64,000 bases of DNA. Origin: Cristatella mucedo. Taxonomy: Eukaryota; Bryozoa; Phylactolaemata; Cristatellidae. The position numbers and the translations under genes are program-made. Shown piece by piece: positions 27,853 through 36,232 of the stretch. The stretch is from positions 4,552,001-4,616,000 of the forward strand of contig WPIO01000007.1 in assembly GCA_009760855.2 (NCBI GenBank), given 5' to 3'. The notes below the pieces were generated by a model that had not been told where the DNA came from, searched no databases, and was given only the letters and a program-made list of their open reading frames with translations. Each line of letters starts with the position of its first letter. Position 1 is the stretch's first letter.

Positions 27853-30546
27853 TGTGTGTGTGTGTGCGAGTGGGAGGTGTGCGAATACACACATGTGCAC
27901 CTGTGTCTCTCTCCGAAATGCGTGCGTGCAGTGCATGCACACAAGAGCACATGAACAACTACAGGACATATTCTCCCATTAGAAATCTCAAAACTGGGGT
28001 ACACGCCATGTAGAACAGGGTAAAGCAAGTCCAGTAGATGGATTTCTTGACACAGTCATCCAAGCCAACCTAGCTTTTTAAAAACTGCTGGTCTGAAGAC
28101 CGCCAGGTCTTGCAGAATTATTTCTATGAAAACCAAACTGCTCAGTTGAAGACTCCATTCCTGTAAGGTCAACAGGCCTGTTTCTAGACAGGACAGACTA
28201 ATTGACTAATACACTTCTTTCCCAATATGACTGCGCTGCAAAAGCTCTGCAGATGTACCAAAATACGGTACCGTTCAAGTTAATTAACTGTTCGGTTACT
28301 AGAAAGATAGAATTCAAGAGTGGGCTTGATCGTGCTGAAGCCAATGAAGACGGTCAGACAAACAGCAGCTCGTGTTAGGCAGCAAAAGCACAGTAAGAAA
28401 GGCGGTAAACCTAAACTCGTAACAGCAGACGAAGTGACTACTCACGCTGAATGTAGTAAGATATAACAAATCATAGGAAGCTTTTTTGTTTGCCAAGTAT
28501 GCACATAATAATAACAATAATAAGACATTTACAGTGCCCTACAAGAACAAATCTCTTTCTAGGCACTAAAACATAAGTTGCAGAGGAAGCAAGTCACAAT
28601 CGTTAAGTGGTAACATGCACAGCGGCAGCACGCATTAGCACACACAGGACAATTCACACGGACTGAGAGAATGCTTTGAGACTAGGTTCGGCTGAAGCTT
28701 CTTTGAAAAGCCGCCGACAAAAAGAGAGTCACGATGTCAGTCAGGAGTGAATGAAGGCATTGAAAGCATACTAACTAATAGCAAGGTCTCTAAAGGATTT
28801 GAGATTGGTCAGAGGCACAGCCTAATGAGTTGATTCAGGAGAGTGGGCGGTACGTGGCCTAGCCTGAATAGAGATTAGTTCAGATAGGTAGGCTGGAGCA
28901 AAGACATAAAGGAGCCTAGAAGTGAGTGACAAAACCCTGAAGTCGATATGATGCTTGATGTCAAGCATGATGGTGAGAAGTTGTGCATTGATGGGCAATT
29001 GTGGAGTTCATCACAGACAAGCCTAGCTATAGAGTTTTGCAGCAACTATAAGTGCCATACTGAACAGAAAGAAGACCTGCAAGTAATGACCTACAGTCTA
29101 GTCGGGTGACATAAATGCATGGGTCGGCTTGGCCATGGTTTTCTCACCCAAACAGGTCCACATTTTGCAATGTTACCTAGCTGAAAGTAGGCAGATTTGA
29201 CCGTGGAGCTGATACGGTCATAATGGTATAAGGAAATGGATAAGGTAGCAAGACATAATCGGATGGGGCCAGCTGGGGCTTCAAACTCAGCCAATGACGC
29301 TAGACACGGAGCTCCTTTATAGTCAAACGCATCACTAGCTTCGCCAACTAATACAACTGAGTAGAATTTTAAAATGGACAATTTTTTGACGAATCATTGT
29401 TTGGGGTGGCCCAGCCAGTCACCTGATTTGAACCCCATAGACCGACTATGAAGTGATTTCGACCGACAGGCGGCTGAGGCCGGGTGTTCGGCCTACACCA
29501 GAAGGCGACCTTTTCAGTAAAACTCTGGCTCTGTGGAATGCGCTACCGCGGACGAGACATTACGGCAGCTGATGGCCTCTATGTCTGGCCAGAATGAATG
29601 GAGAGAATGAAAAAATGATGAAAAAGACGAACGAAGACCTATGTAGGTCATAAAGAATCGTGATGGGACTACGTCACACTAAACGCATACATGCCAACAG
29701 CACATGTGCTTGTTTTTGGGCTATCGGTAAGTATTTTCACACGCTGTGGCTGTGCACATCTTTAGTATGCCAGGCATCGTGCCAAAATCCTCTAAGTACC
29801 GAACAAATTTAACGCCACAGCATCAGCGACCACGATGGATTACGATTTTCTCACGCTCAGTGTACATCAAGAGCCGAGACTTGAAAGACATTTAGCTCCC
29901 CATATTGGGCTAAACAAATGTATTACAATTATTACTCACGAGGTTCGGGATCGAACGCAGTTCGACAGCAAACGTCTCGTGGGTTGCAAACAAACGGCAA
30001 ACGATGCCGGGCCACTCGCGAGGCAGAAATAGGTCAACACTAGCGCAAGGTCTTTTCCGTGCAAGTATAACAGCCTGACCGACGCAACTGGTCAGTGAAA
30101 GGGAAGTGGCAACTGCGCCTCACAAGCGCCGTTGGCAGCGTGCGAGGTACGAGAGCGTGCAAAAATAAGAAAGGATCATCGGTCGCCGAAGCATCGGCCG
30201 CCGTTCTAATCCCCTTACCGATATCCAAGCCAGTTGTGCCGCCTGCGGGTACTGAGCGGTCGGCATTCAGGAGGTCTTCTACCCACAGAATATAATTCAG
30301 GCGTTGAGGCACTGCAGGTATGAGGCGGTCTTCGGGTAGGTCGATATCGATGCCAAAGTCTTCCTTCAGTAGGGCGCACGACAACGCCTTGAGGCACCGA
30401 GGATTTGTAAAGTCAATCACGATGCGACCTTTCAGATCTTGGGAAACGGCGGCGCGAAAAGCCACGTTTTTCACAGCTAACTCCTTGAAATCAGGTTTCT
30501 TAAACTTGTATACATTGCGCGGGTGCATAAATTGATTAAGTGCCAT
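20590..30546 (-). CDS. METTL16: METTL16: U6 snRNA/MAT2A N6-adenosine methyltransferase
   Basis: Complete minus-strand gene. Coding exons in order: 30546-30219, 26163-26023, 24273-23970, 21684-21525, 21400-21257, 21138-20590. The total is 1626 bp (541 aa plus stop), close to the human protein (about 562 aa). All splice sites are GT-AG and phases agree (1, 1, 2, 0, 0). Landmarks: N-terminal RNA-binding module and class I methyltransferase fold with a SAM-binding DIGTG (108-112), catalytic NPPF (196-199, in FDFCMCNPPFF), FCQGRTMRWGVAWTF in exon 4, a basic ARKNTWTHQRRKRR helix (exon 6 start) and a C-terminal MRWLEGDNRELMHQIMQFL segment corresponding to the conserved C-terminal (VCR) region. The family methylates U6 snRNA and MAT2A hairpins, controlling SAM synthesis. 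The start is the first in-frame ATG. Introns contain LINE, SINE, Tc1 and microsatellite insertions. Confidence 0.95.
21257..21400 (-). CDS. METTL16: METTL16 coding exon 5
   Basis: 144 bp, phase 0 at both ends. Acceptor GATTGCAG, donor GAG|GTAAGC. It encodes KSLSEVQKKGQRDKKPFICL and an Asp/Ser-rich link to VARTVKALLDELE, aligning with the first C-terminal conserved region of METTL16 (KPITF and the following helix in vertebrates). Confidence 0.88.
21525..21684 (-). CDS. METTL16: METTL16 coding exon 4
   Basis: 160 bp, phase 2 to phase 0. Acceptor CCCATAG, donor CCC|GTGAGT. It encodes LYTSMLGKKASLGKVKAYL and FCQGRTMRWGVAWTFHPSY, the end of the methyltransferase fold. Confidence 0.95.
22065..22297 (-). 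repeat. LINE A RT C-terminal fragment joined to LINE B
   Basis: In minus sense it encodes CHITLLLTDLYWLPIKQLLDL and LLAPAYISQPLPSQARYQIA, the family A C-terminus. It joins the family B segment at about 22298 with no tail between, so one open frame (22378-22016) crosses the junction. Confidence 0.7.
22298..23700 (-). pseudogene. LINE family B RT pseudogene
   Basis: CR1/L2-like RT in minus sense: DPIPSSLRSSLVDKLSPAIT and ASLERGLVPKSFKSAIV at 23690-23460 (RT start), LFSIYTQPLGKVI near 23010, LKLNDDQTELQLIGHPKCVA near 22960, MLTHKACHSLAPSYLAELLH near 22500. The block between GKVI and LKLNDD, which should hold YADD, is deleted (around 22975). Stops and frameshifts elsewhere. The tail is missing because the element is cut at 22298. 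It lies in METTL16 intron 3, in the gene's orientation. Confidence 0.82.
23970..24273 (-). CDS. METTL16: METTL16 coding exon 3 (catalytic NPPF)
   Basis: 304 bp, phase 1 to phase 2. Acceptor GTGTTGCAG, donor AG|GTAGCG. It carries LFDFCMCNPPFF, the NPPF catalytic tetrapeptide that contacts the target adenine, then a Ser/Pro-rich loop, VERITEGGDEQFVKRMVDES and IALGRTIR. Confidence 0.95.
25025..25075 (-). repeat. SINE2 tail fragment
   Basis: TTAACAGCCTTGTTTGCACT and AGCGGCAGAAGAGCCTT match the SINE2 3' tail in minus orientation. It is in METTL16 intron 2. Confidence 0.5.
25092..25256 (+). repeat. SINE2 copy
   Basis: A-box-like GGCACACTAGGTAAGGC, B box GAGGTCATGGGTCCGAATCT, and tail GGCTCTTCTGTCGATATACA then GAAGCTGTTGAATCAGCT. 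Confidence 0.65.
25300..25365 (-). repeat. SINE2 head fragment, inverted next to previous copy
   Basis: GGATTCGAACCCACGACCAC (B box, minus) and GTGAAGAGTGAGCGCCTTAC (A box, minus). It stands tail-to-tail with the copy at 25092; its own tail is missing. Confidence 0.6.
25545..25680 (+). repeat. Degenerate SINE1 copy
   Basis: GGTTTGGCCCAGGGGCAAGG (A box), then a damaged B box (GGTCATGGGCAAGGGCC), GGTTAAGTCTATTAGAGTGC and a (TAA)n end. It lies in METTL16 intron 2. Confidence 0.5.
26023..26163 (-). CDS. METTL16: METTL16 coding exon 2
   Basis: 141 bp, phase 1 to phase 1. Acceptor GCGCAG, donor AG|GTAAGC. It completes the SAM-binding glycine motif (GTGSSCVYPLLGAKLKGWRF) and continues EMDATNFKYAVENV. 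Confidence 0.95.
26998..27163 (-). repeat. SINE1 copy with duplicated head segment
   Basis: In minus sense: CCTGGTTTGGCCCAGGGGTT, a repeated AAGGTGCTCACC block, B box GTAGGTTCGAGCCC, then a degraded GCGC tail. The GGTGAGCACCTT segment occurs twice (27097-27112 and 27127-27142), an internal duplication. Confidence 0.7.
27593..27679. repeat. (CA)n microsatellite
   Basis: About 43 perfect CA units in METTL16 intron 1. Confidence 0.97.
27779..27866. repeat. (GT)n microsatellite, inverted to the previous
   Basis: About 44 GT units with one GTGG slip at 27841-27847. With the CA tract 100 bp to its left it forms a long inverted repeat. Confidence 0.97.
28505..29235 (-). pseudogene. LINE family A 3' fragment
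   Basis: The 3' tail is at 28505-28580 ((ATAATA)n, then TCTCTTTCTAGGCACT). The 3' UTR has GGTAACATGCACAGCGGCAG. Decayed RT C-terminus extends to about 29235 (AGTAGGCAGATTTGACCGTG is the STVKSAYF region). Inside METTL16 intron 1. Confidence 0.75.
29375..29605 (+). pseudogene. Tc1/mariner transposase C-terminal remnant
   Basis: In plus frame: WPSQSPDLNPIDRL, then a stop, SDFDRQAAEAG, and after a frame change LRQLMASMSGQNEW. WPxQSPDLNPIxxLW is the hallmark around the last catalytic acidic residue of Tc1/mariner transposases. The DD part upstream is gone and stops are present. It is in METTL16 intron 1. Confidence 0.75.
30219..30546 (-). CDS. METTL16: METTL16 coding exon 1
   Basis: 328 bp from ATG (MALNQFMHPRNVYKFKKPDF) to donor CG|GTAAGG (GT at 30218-30217), ending at phase 1. 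It carries the N-terminal RNA-binding module: RIVIDFTNPRCLKALSCALL, KEDFGIDIDLPEDRLIPAVP and QRLNYILWVEDLL, all strongly METTL16-like. Confidence 0.96.
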
Positions 30547-30661
30547 AGTTATCCGAGTCGCTACTAAGCTGAAGCTAATAGACGAACGTGTTCTACGCAG
30601 ACGGCGACGAGCCCGCGGCCGAAGCACACGCGGATAACTCAACCTTCACATTAAAGGTGAT

Positions 30662-30680
30662 GGCCATGACCGTCATGGCC
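30662..30680. promoter_or_regulatory. Palindrome upstream of METTL16
   Basis: GGCCATGAC-C-GTCATGGCC: perfect 9-bp arms around one base, about 116 bp upstream of the METTL16 start codon. The centre TGACCGTCA resembles a spaced CRE/AP-1-like half-site pair. Its position suits a promoter element; the function is inferred. Confidence 0.35.
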
Positions 30681-31462
30681 CACTAGAAGTGTCATAGATA
30701 GACTTGGCAAGTATGCATATCCCTCTAGCAGGTAGGAAACAAGCCTCAATATGTAAAACCGGGTTTTTACAAAGTTTGCACGGTTATTCTTGCTTTCAAC
30801 CTGCTTTCTACCTACTTCAGTCCTGCTTTGATCTTCCTTTTTGTATGAAGTTAACGCGGCAGTCTTGATGCAAGACGCACTTTCTATTCGCTCCGCCCCC
30901 GAGTGTTCATGGGAAATTTGCTTTTGTTAGGGAGGTAGGAAATAGCCCTAGGAAGCGCACAGCTCGACGAATTTTAACCTTCCGCGATTCCTTTTATCGC
31001 CCGCCGCCTCTCTATCAAATTATTGTGAGACCAGTTCGTAGATTTCCATAAACAAACTCTCGCGTAACGCTTCAAAGTTGAGTCGTCCGCCATGCTTTTC
31101 GAATGTAAGAAGCAGGCGCCTCCTTGACGGCGCCTGCGATAGGTCGTTTGCCTAGTCTTGCCTGAGTCTTGGCCAAGAAGTAGAACCACGTTTGGCCTCT
31201 CGGTTTGATACATTTTAGTATGAACCTCATCAAATGTCCGCGAGCTTTATTTTCTGCAATCATGGACAAGTACAGCAAACTATCCAACCGAAACAATATA
31301 TTTTCGACAGCTTGCGGCACAAGAAAAGCTGAACTAGCATTTAAAATTCCAGTCCGATCCGAGCAGTATTAGCTGAGTTATGGAATGTACAAGGAATCAA
31401 GATATACCGAAGACGTAACAGCATACAAGTAACAAAAATGCACCTAAACAAGCTACACGCAT

Positions 31463-31622
31463 GTGCCGTGCTGGTTTGGTCTAGCGGTTAAGGCGCTCGC
31501 CCCGACCAAGGTCTGACCGAGGTCGTGGGCTCGAGCCCCGAGGCACATGTGAAGCGCCTGAATAGAGATTAAGTTCCCTTGGGGCGCTATATAAATGAAT
31601 TATATAAATGAATCATATATAC
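31463..31622 (+). repeat. SINE1 copy, near complete
   Basis: A box TGGTTTGGTCTAGCGGTTAA, B box GTCGTGGGCTCGAGCCCC, tail GTGAAGCGCCTGAATAGAGA then TAAGTTCCCTTGGGGCGCTA and (TATAAATGAA)n. Best reference copy of the family. Confidence 0.9.
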
Positions 31623-31689
31623 CTCAATCTACCAAGGTTTAACAAGGTGGGGTGCAAGTCGCCTGTGATGCAGAGATCTGTAAATCTAA

Positions 31690-32039
<350 letters not shown>

Positions 32040-32044
32040 AAGAA

Positions 32045-32200
32045 CTCACTTCCTGCGGACTCGCTTCACTGAGTCATACTAGAATTATACGTATGTTACA
32101 CGTCACTCCCTGAATTACTGATCGCCATCTTCCTGCATGACGGAGGGAAGGACGGACTTTCTCGCTTCTCATCGCTTTCTGATTCGCTTTCTCATTAGTA
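32045..32200 (+). repeat. Repeat family D copy
   Basis: CTTCCTGCGGACTCGCTTCA, then GATCGCCATCTTCCTGCATG, ACGGAGGGAAGGACGGAC and TTTCTCGCTTCTCATCGC. Confidence 0.65.
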
Positions 32201-32975
32201 GATGTGTTGCTTCCAGTTTACATTTGGTTCAGACATGGCTTGCGTATTCTTTTTTATTTTAAGGGAAAGTTTAATAGTCAAAACTTCCGATCCCATTTCC
32301 AGCATTTTTGTATTTTGAATGATACCATAAACAAATATTCAATTATAAGATCAATTTTATATATATTTTCTTGACCTAGCCCCCTGAGCTGATTTGACTA
32401 TAGGCTTTGAGCCCTACGAGAGTAGTTGCACGTCGTGTCCGATGTTGAACACCTGTAACAATATGTCGCTGCCAAATATACTTCTCTTCTCTATGGATGT
32501 ACATGTTTATGTTAGGGAATGAGTTCTCTACATTGCTGCCGGGATTTTGTTTCCCAATTATAGCAACGTTTTTACCAAGAAAATCTGTTGCAACTGCGCT
32601 GGGACTTTGACATGCACATGGCCTCCAAGAGCCTGGCCAATGGCGCTCTGAATCATTAAAGGGGTTACATTACGGATGAGCATAATGTAAATGCATTAAA
32701 TATGTCTCCGAATGAGCTGCAGCCACTTCCATCGTCAGATTAACACTAAAAAGAAGACATCGTAAAGTTTTCGTATTTCCATTTTCCAATATCGTGACAA
32801 AAGTTATTCCCTTGCCGAGACTACTGCGGCTTCGAATAGCCATCTCAGATGCAGTCGCAGTTAATACATCACACTGATTGTGCATTGATTTTACTGGAGT
32901 AGCGCAAAATACAAGCAATACAAATTTTATAAATATATTTGTGCCCTATAGTGCAAGCTCTGCAATGATTTAAAC

Positions 32976-33166
32976 CAGCGGTTCCCAACCTGTGGGTCGC
33001 GACCCCTTTGGGGGCCAACCGACCCTTTCACAGCGGGGTCACCTAAGACCATTGGAAAACATGCATTTCCACATTTCGCACACAATAATTTTATGGTTGG
33101 GGGTTGCCACAACACACGAGGAACTGTATTAAAGGGTCGTGGCATTAGGAAGGTTGAGAACCACTG
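32976..33166. mobile_element. SPIN-like non-autonomous hAT element (MITE)
   Basis: 191 bp with short terminal inverted repeats: the left end CAGCGGTTCCCAACCT and the right end (reverse complement) CAGTGGTTCTCAACCT agree at 14 of 16 bases. It is flanked by an 8-bp target duplication, ATTTAAAC (32968-32975) and ATTTAAAG (33167-33174), 7 of 8 identical, as hAT elements make. Internal blocks GTGGGTCGCGACCCCTTTGG, ATAATTTTATGGTTGGGGGT, GAGGAACTGTATTAAAGGGT and TTAGGAAGGTTGAGAACC match what I remember of the SPIN (Space Invader) MITE family, which has been reported as horizontally transferred among tetrapods and some invertebrates. It has no coding capacity. Confidence 0.87.
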
Positions 33167-33174
33167 ATTTAAAG

Positions 33175-33900
33175 CGTCATTGGCAATTGCAGTGCCGCCT
33201 TAGATTCGCTTCTATGAAGGCGTAAGAGTAAGGATCTCTATCTTAACCGAACATTTCAGTTTAGGTTATTGCATAGTAAGAGAGTAGTGAATAGCTATAT
33301 ATAATTGACGTGGCATCAAGAGGTTACCTGCACACAGCAGATGCATTTTCAGTTCGATTTTCATTATTTGTTCAGACTAAATGGGAATCATAAGATGTAG
33401 ATTTGTCTGTTGTCTCATCGGACATGGGTTGATTTAAAGCTAATCACCGTAATGGTCACAAAAGCGAAGTTTTTTAGGGAATATTGGTGTTTTTTGTACT
33501 TGTGAGGCATAAGCAATTATGAAAGAACAGTTACAATCCAGGAAAAACACTGTGCTACATAAAGTAGTGCTTCCTTTAGGTTACAGCATTGCCCGGTAGC
33601 TACGGTACGTGACATGCACATTCTCTTTTCCTTTTTATCTTGTGAAACTTCCCGTCATTTACTCATGCGCACTTCGGTTGCAGCCTAGCTACCCTGTAAT
33701 ACCTCGATTGTGGTAATCTTTCTACATACCACACAGGTCTTGCACCGTAGTCTTTCGATGCTGGCTATTATCACGGTAAATCACGACACAAGAATAAAGT
33801 CAAAATGCTTTGCTAATAAAAAGGAAATCTAACTTACATAACTATCAGTGCACAATTTTCAGTCAGGAAATTAGCAATCACAAAAAACATCGTGACCGGC
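33175..33900. other. Intergenic, nothing recognised
   Basis: AT-leaning sequence between the SPIN-like element and the foldback element. No coding or repeat similarity was recognised. Confidence 0.4.
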
Positions 33901-33933
33901 AAACTACCAGTCAGAAGGCGAGGTTGGGTGACT

Positions 33934-34656
33934 ATTGAACCTACGACTACTGACCGTGCGACAATTGGCCTGTACCAAACGGCCTACACGACAATTGATC
34001 TATATACCATCTGGTCTGTGACTTTTGGACCTACGACAAATGGCCTGTACTAACTGGCCTATGCGACAATTGATCTATATGTCAATGTATAAGAGTAATA
34101 CACAATTTTCAATTTAAACAATGGATACAAGCAATAAGGAATGAATTCACGAGTGTCTGAATTTTCTTATATTTATGCAACAGGATTATTAGTAAAACAG
34201 TTTTTTCTCTTAAAAGTGTCAGCAAGCTTTCATTACGTTCTAGACAAAATCGATCTTAATGTTACTGTAGCTTCTCAACTAACTATGCGACAAATATGCA
34301 ATGGCACAAAGAACCTTCAACAGCCCGTCGAACGTTTTCGGCAAGCTCGCGGTATCAATTTGCTTTGACTAAGTGATTTAAAAATATTTTTATGTTCAAC
34401 AAGTATTAACTTCACAAATTACCAATTCTATTTATTTATACTAGCTGATATCCATTCTTTATAATAGTCTCTAGCCTAATTTATGTAGATATAACATGAT
34501 TTGATCAAATAAAACCAACTTGCACCAGTTTTATTTGCGTCCCCATTTCTAATCTTAGGGCCACCTGTCAAAGATAATTTGTCATTTAGATCAATTGTCG
34601 TATAGGCCCGTTGGTACAGGCCAATTGTCGTTGGGTGAGTAGTCACAAGTTCAACT
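33934..34656. mobile_element. Non-autonomous DNA transposon with about 75-bp inverted ends
   Basis: The left end (33934-34015: TTGAACCTACGACTACTGAC, CGACAATTGGCCTGTACCAA, CGACAATTGATCTATAT) is inverted at the right (34585-34656: ATCAATTGTCGTATAGGCCC, TTGGTACAGGCCAATTGTCG). The left end is followed by a second direct copy of the motif (34025-34085). The interior is AT-rich and noncoding. Superfamily unknown; the outer ends and target duplication were not fixed. Confidence 0.65.
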
Positions 34657-34949
34657 GTGGGTACACCGAAAGCGATTGGTCTTTAAAGGAATATTTAGTC
34701 ACAGCTAGTTGGAAATTGAAAAACTCCAAGGCATGCTGTGGAGTAAGGTAGTAAAATCTTTTATCCAAGACCAAAAGAGAACCTGAAACCTTTAGTAAAT
34801 CTGAAAAATGCTCTGAGAATATAATTAAGCAATAATTAATTAATATAGAGCGTTTTAAGCTGAAACTCAACTTTTCAGCGTTTTAAGCCGAAAAGTCGGT
34901 ACTCAATCGTTACTGAATGAAGGCATTGCAAAGCAAAGGTGAAGGTCTG

Positions 34950-35102
34950 TCAATTCAGCAGTCTCATTCAGACAAATAGCGGCAGAAGAATCCTCGCGGC
35001 TGCCAATGCAGTGTGGAGTGGACAGTATAGAAATTTCTAGTGCACGACCCGAACCCAAGGCCTTGGTCGCGAAGGGCGAGCACCTTATCCCTAGGTCAAA
35101 GC
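34950..35102 (-). repeat. SINE2 copy
   Basis: Tail at the left (TTCAGCAGTCTCATTCAGAC, AGCGGCAGAAGAATCCTC), B box CACGACCCGAACCCAAGGCC region, and A box GCGAGCACCTTATCCCTAGG. Confidence 0.7.
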
Positions 35103-35201
35103 GCTCTAGACTCCAAGGGCTCATCTGAAAGTTTTTATCTTTATGCAGCTCTCTGTCTGGAAGAATAGAAAAATGTTGAGCACGACCGCCGCCGCCCTGC
35201 C

Positions 35202-35247
35202 GCCAATCACGACGGTCGCCTCGCCAGAGGCGACCGTCGTGATTGGC
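35202..35247. promoter_or_regulatory. Perfect 21-bp palindrome with CCAAT boxes
   Basis: Left arm 35202-35222 (GCCAATCACGACGGTCGCCT plus C), loop GCCA, right arm 35227-35247, an exact reverse complement. Each arm ends in a CCAAT/ATTGG box. A 19-bp unit, CGTCGTGATTGGCTGCTCG, from the right arm recurs at about 35267-35285. Clustered CCAAT boxes suit an NF-Y-type promoter; the GC-rich 35400-35680 follows. Confidence 0.5.
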
Positions 35248-35380
35248 TGCTCGTGGTTTGGCTGCTGCGTCGTGATTGGCTGCTCGGCTCGTGGCGCATC
35301 TCTCTGCTTGTCTGCTTGCAGGGACCTTGTAGACGTCGGTAAAATCTGGTAAGGGTCCCGCAATGGTTCTCTAAAAAAAT

Positions 35381-35680
35381 TTAATAATCTTCACGAGTGA
35401 GCTGGCCGCCAAAGACAAGTTGACGAGCCTTTAGTCGCAAGGGAGGCGAACCGGGTTGCCCTGGCGAGCCCGAGCAACGGAACGCGGCGCATTCGACTCG
35501 CGCCGCAAAACGACCGGGCAAACGAGCAGCAGCCGGCGACGGGCGCAGCTGCAGCGGCGCCCGTCGAGTGCCAGTGCAGGCCCAGCGGACCTGGTGGCCG
35601 ATCAGGTTCCGGAGTGCTTTCGTCGGTCGTACTTCGGCGGCGTGCGGGGTGGGAGGCGGGCGGGCGGTAAATGACAGCAT
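35381..35680. other. GC-rich block next to the CCAAT palindrome
   Basis: CpG-rich, with frames on both strands that match nothing I recognise. It could be a promoter or first exon of an unseen gene. Confidence 0.3.
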
Positions 35681-35689
35681 GGGTTAAAA

Positions 35690-35852
35690 CAAATATAATT
35701 TACTTGTACAGCACCCTATCGTAGCTCAATCTCTATTTAGGCGCTTCACATAAGCCACGGGGCTCGAGCCCACGACCTCTGCCATCAAATGCAGTTATTT
35801 ACCTTGACCTTGGTCGAGGCGAGGCACTTGAACCACTGGGCCAAGCCAGCGT
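35690..35852 (-). repeat. SINE1 copy with internal insertion
   Basis: Tail (CAGCACCCTATCGTAGCTCA, TCTATTTAGGCGCTTCACAT), B box GGGGCTCGAGCCCACGACCT, then an extra segment before the A box (ACCACTGGGCCAAGCCAGCG). Confidence 0.8.
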
Positions 35853-36232
35853 GGTTGGAGCGCATTAGCCTCTGCCTCTAGAGACTTCTAGATAGGAGGA
35901 GCTGTCGCTTACCGTAGCCAGCCTGATCGGACTCACTTGGGCAGTTACATGGATGGGTCGCGTCAACCTTAACAAACTCGTAGGCCCACTGCTTCAGATT
36001 GCTTCCGTGCGGTGGCTAAATGGAAGCTGCAGCCTTAAATTTATTTGCTACCTCGAACCAATTGCAATTTCATCATGAAATGGCCAGGAATCTCTTCTTG
36101 TATTGTTAGTACAATTCATTTCATCGTTCAACAAGGGTGCATGCGAGCATGTGAACAATCCTCATTCTGTTGCAAAAACGTTCAGTACTGCCTATTCCGT
36201 TGCTAAATTTCAAATTTCTTCTAAATGCGGAA

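Larger units (their letters stand above)
26165..30217. other. METTL16 intron 1, repeat-rich
   Basis: About 4 kb between exons 1 and 2. It holds a SINE1 copy, an inverted (CA)n/(GT)n pair, a LINE A 3' fragment and a Tc1/mariner remnant, each listed separately. No other gene is visible. Confidence 0.8.

Noticed and set aside
27593-27866. CRISPR-like or satellite array
   Set aside because: They are plain dinucleotide microsatellites. No direct repeats with unique spacers exist anywhere in the window.
30095-30535. Plus-strand frames opposite METTL16 exon 1
   Set aside because: Shadow frames of the coding exon, with no recognisable domain.
31463-31540. tRNA gene candidates at SINE heads
   Set aside because: A and B boxes are present, but there is no complete cloverleaf. 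Every copy is followed by the same SINE body and tail, so these are SINE heads, not functional tRNAs.
35381-35680. A 99-codon minus frame in GC-rich DNA
   Set aside because: No similarity recognised, and the composition explains the open frame.
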